Shown piece by piece: positions 7,100 to 9,636 of a DNA stretch of 9,636 bases (the first letter of the stretch is position 1; each line of letters opens with the position of its first letter). Below the pieces are notes generated by a model that did no database searches, was not told the origin of the DNA, and saw only the letters and a list, made by a program, of their open reading frames with translations. This DNA comes from Bacteroidota bacterium (GTDB lineage Bacteria > Bacteroidota > Bacteroidia > Bacteroidales > Prolixibacteraceae). The stretch spans positions 1-9,636 of the forward strand of contig JAEWME010000364.1 of NCBI GenBank assembly GCA_023393265.1, in the 5' to 3' direction. A program made the position numbers and the translations under genes.

Positions 7100-8545
7100 T
7101 TACTCAATAACCAACCCAATGCCAGTTAGTTTTTCTTTAATCTGCGGAACAAACCATTTATAAAAAAGATTTCCCTGAAGATCTAACTTTGTTAACGACT
7201 TTGACTGATTAAAATTTAGTGGAATAACCTTCAACTTATTTTGACTTAAATCCAAGCTTTTCAGATACTGAAGTTGATATAAATCCATCGGTAAAGTTAT
7301 GATTTCATTTTTGCTAAAATCAAGTTCCTTTATATGCATCAGCTTAAGAATTGCTTTGGGAATATCAGTAATATGATTTTGACTAAAATTTAACTGCTCC
7401 AATGTAGTTACATTTGTAACACAATTAGGAAACGACGTGAAGTTATTTAATTGAAAATCAATATTTAATAAATGTTTACATTTGTCAATTTGAATATTAA
7501 ACTCACTAATGTCGTTAATACTTAGGTTTAAGGTTTTGAGATTACTTAAATTAAATGTATTTCCTTTGATGCTTGTAAGTTTGTTGTTATTGAGATAAAT
7601 TTCTTCTATGGAGGTCATCTCTCCAATTGTTTCAGGCAATTGTTCCAATAGATTTTGTGAAGCATCCAAAACTTTCACATTCAAAAGCTTACCAATTGAT
7701 TCAGGTAGTTCTTTTAGTTTATTCTTATTGAGTGTCAAGTCTGGCAGTTGTGTCAGGTTCCCGATATTTGCCGGCAGTATTTCCAATTGATTCTCAACCA
7801 AAACCAATTCTTTTACGCTCCTGAGATTTCCAATGGATTCAGGGAGCTTTGTCAGTACATTTCGCCCCAATCGCAGAACTTCAAGATTGGTCAAATTTCC
7901 CAGTGTTTCAGGTACTTTCGTTAGTTGGTTCCAGTTCAAATCAATTGTTACCAAACCAGTACAATTTCCTATCTCATCAGGTAAACTAGGAATTCTATTA
8001 TTAAATAAATCAAGCACTTGTAAAAGACTGCAATTTCCTATAGATGCCGGAATACCTGATAACTGATTTTCTCCGCAATACAATCCTTGCAATTGGGTTA
8101 AAGCTCCTATCGAATTTGGTAATTCAGTGATCTTATTCTCCTGTAGATGTAATTCAGATAAATTGGTAAGTCTGCCGATCTCTTCCGGAATATTCGTTAA
8201 CTGATTATTATTCAGGTAAAGCTTTTGCAAATTTTTCAACAAAAACAGCGTCTCAGGGAGATTGGTCAACTGATTGTAGCCCAGTTTTAAAACCTTTAGG
8301 TTGGTTAATTTACCAATATCTTCCGGCAATGAGCTTAGTTTCTGGTTTTCAAGGTTTAGAACTGCCGCGTTTTTCTTGTCGGCCAAAGCTTCTTCCAGAC
8401 TATAATACTCTTTTGCTGGTTTAACAGTTTCTTCCAGAACAACTTTCTTTCTCGACTTTTTTTGTGCATCAACGGACTGAAATCCAATCAGAAACAAAAC
8501 AACAAACAGTAGTTTATACCGGTTACTCATCATCACTTTATTCAT
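7100..8545 (-). CDS. Secreted leucine-rich-repeat protein
   Basis: A 481-residue LRR protein. It begins with a signal peptide (hydrophobic core about residues 11-22, SVDA-Q cleavage near 27/28). ATGs at 8545, 8533 and 8530 are all possible starts; the shortest, MSNRYKLLF, would still give a good signal peptide. A short cap (YYSLEEALADKKNAAVLNL, about 47-65), of a kind I recall in other Bacteroidota LRR proteins, leads into a partial first repeat. Then come 16 consecutive repeats of exactly 23 residues (80-447) without a single insertion, on the pattern LtnLxxLxLxxNxLtxLPexIGn, and a 34-residue end with a last partial repeat. Repeats 1-10 are regular; repeats 11-16 are diverged. No lipobox, membrane anchor, LPXTG or recognisable type IX secretion tail is present, so it is probably periplasmic or released. 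Such solenoids bind other proteins; the ligand is unknown. The gene stands between a hairpin-rich spacer and a convergent terminator. Confidence 0.93.
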   Translation of the reverse strand: MNKVMMSNRYKLLFVVLFLIGFQSVDAQKKSRKKVVLEETVKPAKEYYSLEEALADKKNAAVLNLENQKLSSLPEDIGKLTNLKVLKLGYNQLTNLPETLFLLKNLQKLYLNNNQLTNIPEEIGRLTNLSELHLQENKITELPNSIGALTQLQGLYCGENQLSGIPASIGNCSLLQVLDLFNNRIPSLPDEIGNCTGLVTIDLNWNQLTKVPETLGNLTNLEVLRLGRNVLTKLPESIGNLRSVKELVLVENQLEILPANIGNLTQLPDLTLNKNKLKELPESIGKLLNVKVLDASQNLLEQLPETIGEMTSIEEIYLNNNKLTSIKGNTFNLSNLKTLNLSINDISEFNIQIDKCKHLLNIDFQLNNFTSFPNCVTNVTTLEQLNFSQNHITDIPKAILKLMHIKELDFSKNEIITLPMDLYQLQYLKSLDLSQNKLKVIPLNFNQSKSLTKLDLQGNLFYKWFVPQIKEKLTGIGLVIE

Positions 8546-8607
8546 TAATTTTCGGCTGCAAAAGAAAGAAAAATCAGCAAAACGCGCTTAATTTTTATAG
8601 AAATAAC

Positions 8608-8647
8608 AATGCGGTGATCTGCCTTTTTTGTGACAAATCACCGCATT
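8608..8647. other. 11-bp inverted repeat upstream of the LRR gene
   Basis: Arms AATGCGGTGAT (8608-8618) and ATCACCGCATT (8637-8647) are perfectly complementary, with an 18-nt loop containing six T on the plus strand. It lies after the small gene and 63 bp before the LRR start, both read on the minus strand. The sequence after it on that strand (GTTATTTCTATAAAAATTAA) is only moderately T-rich, so it is a mediocre terminator. It could instead be a leader hairpin or transcript-end stabiliser. Confidence 0.6.
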
Positions 8648-8654
8648 CAAAATC

Positions 8655-8674
8655 TTACAGATACAAATCTGTAA
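8655..8674. other. 8-bp hairpin just beyond the small gene
   Basis: TTACAGAT (8655-8662) and ATCTGTAA (8667-8674) are perfect complements around a 4-nt loop. The hairpin begins 9 bp past the stop codon of the small minus-strand gene and is followed after 7 bp by a second, larger inverted repeat. It has no clear T tract directly after it, so termination by this element alone is unlikely. Confidence 0.5.
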
Positions 8675-8682
8675 ACAGTAGT

Positions 8683-8865
8683 TCAATTGGCAACTCTCAA
8701 TGAATAAAAATCTTCGAGGCTGCGGTCAATAATTTCATCAACTTCAGTCAAAACCAGCGATTTTGACTTGAATCTGAACGCTTTGTCGTCTTCTCGTTTC
8801 TGTCTTAAAACTTCCCGAAGAAGATACAGCGTTTTAATCATCTTTTTCAGTCTGTCTTCTTTCAT
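8683..8865 (-). CDS. Small highly charged protein of unknown function (60 aa)
   Basis: I do not recognise this protein. The ATG at 8865 opens a 60-codon frame ending in TGA at 8683-8685. It has 15 Lys/Arg and 12 Asp/Glu, no Cys, no signal peptide and no membrane segment. Two amphipathic helices seem likely: about residues 2-28 (KKMIKTLYLLREVLRQKRED) and 38-57 (VLTEVDEIIDRSLEDFYSLR), joined by a short FRFKSKS turn. A small cytoplasmic helical hairpin that dimerises or binds a partner fits, but this is inference. It is probably a real gene: it lies in an otherwise gene-free 409-bp gap in the same orientation as its neighbours, has a candidate promoter at good spacing, and is followed by hairpins. 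Translation of the antisense strand gives nothing protein-like. It lies 89 bp after mgsA, with no clear terminator between them, so read-through is possible. Confidence 0.65.
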   Translation of the reverse strand: MKEDRLKKMIKTLYLLREVLRQKREDDKAFRFKSKSLVLTEVDEIIDRSLEDFYSLRVAN

Positions 8866-8886
8866 GACTCAATTGTTTGTTTTTTG

Positions 8887-8919
8887 TAAATTTATGAATT
8901 GAAATTACAAATCGCAACA
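8887..8919 (-). promoter_or_regulatory. Candidate promoter of the small 60-aa gene
   Basis: On the minus strand TGTTG (8915-8919) resembles a -33 element and is followed, 20 nt after its TTG (8915-8917), by TAAATTTA (8887-8894), which matches seven of eight positions of TAnnTTTG-like boxes. The ATG at 8865 would lie about 20 nt downstream of the box. A perfect 10-bp palindrome AGTCATGACT (8919-8928) abuts the upstream edge. Confidence 0.35.
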
Positions 8920-8954
8920 GTCATGACTTACTTTTTTGTTAATAAACAGTAAAA

Positions 8955-9431
8955 TTATTGATCTAATCCCACATCCCGGCGAATATAACTGCCATAGTCT
9001 TTCAGGATTGGCTCATATTCCTGATGAAACAGTTTCGAGGAAATAATAAAGTCGGCAGTTGAACGATTGATGGCTGTCGGTATATTGTATAAGGTTGATA
9101 TCCTCAGGAGCGCTTTCACGTCAACATCGTGTGGCTGCGGTTGCATTGGGTCCCAGAAGAAAATCAGCAAATCAACTTTGCCTTCCGAAATCAGCGCACC
9201 AAGCTGTTGATCTCCACCTAAAGGTCCTGATTTTAATTTAGTTACTTCCGGAGGAATTGCGTCGTTGATCCGACTAAGTTCTTCCAGTTTCGACTGCACC
9301 AATCCGCCTGTTGTTCCGGTGCAGATAAGGCTGTGCGGAGCCAGTTCCTTCCAGTTCCACGAAACCCATTCAATCATGTCTTTTTTTCGGTTGTCGTGAG
9401 CAACAATTGCTATAACTTTCTTCTTTTTCAT
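8955..9431 (-). CDS. mgsA: Methylglyoxal synthase
   Basis: Converts dihydroxyacetone phosphate to methylglyoxal and phosphate in the cytoplasm, a bypass of lower glycolysis that relieves sugar-phosphate build-up when phosphate is scarce. The 158-residue product shows the whole family signature: VAHDN at 10-14 (His12 matching the phosphate-site His19 of E. coli), the phosphate-binding TGTTG at 38-42, SGPLGGDQQLGALI at 68-81 with the catalytic Asp74 (E. coli Asp71), FFWDP at 91-95, and His101 with DVDVKALLR (E. coli His98). Between TGTTG and SGP it has about ten more residues than E. coli MgsA. I place the start at the ATG at 9431. An in-frame TTG at 9470 would add 13 residues, but a promoter box at 9457-9464 lies inside that extension, which argues against it. 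It stands alone between a probable flavodoxin gene with its own terminator and the small 60-residue gene. Confidence 0.96.
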   Translation of the reverse strand: MKKKKVIAIVAHDNRKKDMIEWVSWNWKELAPHSLICTGTTGGLVQSKLEELSRINDAIPPEVTKLKSGPLGGDQQLGALISEGKVDLLIFFWDPMQPQPHDVDVKALLRISTLYNIPTAINRSTADFIISSKLFHQEYEPILKDYGSYIRRDVGLDQ

Positions 9432-9456
9432 TTTTGGTTTTCTTATTTCAACGATG

Positions 9457-9464
9457 CAAAGATA
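9457..9464 (-). promoter_or_regulatory. Candidate mgsA promoter -7 box
   Basis: The minus strand reads TATCTTTG, an exact TAnnTTTG match, 25 bp before the chosen mgsA ATG. It predicts a short leader of about 20 nt. No TTTG-type -33 element is seen at the usual distance; that region is instead occupied by an inverted repeat. Confidence 0.5.
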
Positions 9465-9475
9465 CGACAATATTG

Positions 9476-9505
9476 AGCGTTATGCCTTTCGTCATTTTTA
9501 ACGCT
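9476..9505. promoter_or_regulatory. 7-bp inverted repeat over the mgsA -33 region
   Basis: AGCGTTA (9476-9482) and TAACGCT (9499-9505) are perfect complements separated by 16 bp. The pair starts 11 bp upstream of the mgsA -7 box and brackets the place where the -33 element should be. Centre-to-centre spacing is 23 bp, about two helical turns, which would suit a dimeric regulator. No known operator is recognised, and the match may be chance. Confidence 0.35.
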
Positions 9506-9529
9506 GCGTAAAATAACAGCTAATACAAT

Positions 9530-9559
9530 AAAAAAGGCATGACCTGTTGATCATGCCTT
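9530..9559 (-). terminator. Rho-independent terminator of the flavodoxin-like gene
   Basis: Arms AAGGCATGA (9534-9542) and TCATGCCTT (9551-9559) form a perfect 9-bp stem with an 8-nt loop. On the minus strand the stem is followed by a run of T (the complement of the A run at 9530-9535). It lies 19 bp past the TAA of the gene at the right edge and separates it from mgsA. Confidence 0.85.
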
Positions 9560-9578
9560 AACAATTATTTCTAAGATG

Positions 9579-9636
9579 TTATTTCAAAAACTCCTTTTTA
9601 AGGCCATCTACCCATTTTGCAATGCGGTCTTTCGAC
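9579..9636 (-). CDS. Probable flavodoxin, C-terminal 18 residues only
   Basis: The minus strand is open from the window edge to the TAA at 9579-9581 and reads SKDRIAKWVDGLKKEFLK. The pattern D-R-I-x-x-W-V-x-x-L-K-K-E-F is how many bacterial flavodoxins end (final helix, with the Trp typical of FldA-type proteins). Flavodoxins are small FMN-binding electron carriers. None of the FMN-binding loops are in the window, so the identification rests on this short tail and its placement before a good terminator. That the fragment is a gene end is quite secure; the family is a moderate-confidence inference. Confidence 0.55.
   Translation of the reverse strand, partial: SKDRIAKWVDGLKKEFLK

Noticed and set aside
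7619..8308. Regularly spaced similar DNA segments resembling a repeat array
   Set aside because: The 69-bp period equals 23 codons of the LRR protein and the units are diverged coding sequence; there are no identical repeats with unique spacers as in CRISPR.
9432..9470. Upstream TTG start for mgsA
   Set aside because: An exact -7 box lies inside this stretch, the extra residues are not conserved in the family, and the ATG at 9431 starts directly before the first core strand.

Overview
The window looks like a core chromosomal segment of a Bacteroidota bacterium, most like Bacteroidales/Marinilabiliales; I cannot name a genus. The grounds are the GyrA and ClpC sequence style, A/T-rich leaders without clear Shine-Dalgarno sequences, exact matches to the Bacteroidota -7 consensus TAnnTTTG ahead of several genes, and the gene set. 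I see no mobile element, CRISPR array, tRNA or rRNA, and no sign that the window is a genomic island.

Layout. 1-336 (+) is the 3' end of a SpoIIE/PP2C-type serine phosphatase. It converges on clpC (367-2883, -) across a compact bidirectional terminator. clpC and gyrA (3155-5692, +) diverge from a 271-bp intergenic region that carries promoter boxes for both directions. gyrA is followed after 44 bp by a secreted TPR-repeat protein (5737-6915, +), probably in the same transcript, which ends in a strong terminator. The remaining genes are all on the minus strand: a secreted leucine-rich-repeat protein (7100-8545), a 60-residue highly charged protein of unknown function (8683-8865), methylglyoxal synthase mgsA (8955-9431), and the last 18 codons of a probable flavodoxin (9579-9636) with its own terminator. 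No gene-free stretch reaches 300 bp.

The genes do not form one pathway. ClpC (protein quality control) and GyrA (DNA supercoiling) are housekeeping, and mgsA is a metabolic overflow valve at the triose-phosphate step. The TPR and LRR proteins are exported and probably act in protein-protein interactions in the envelope. The least explained parts are the 60-residue protein, the TPR protein and the hairpin-rich spacer between the small gene and the LRR gene.

I found no convincing undescribed system. The points most worth a second look are a phenylalanine at the GyrA position matching E. coli Asp87, the two-part composition of the LRR gene, and small inverted repeats around the mgsA and small-gene promoters.
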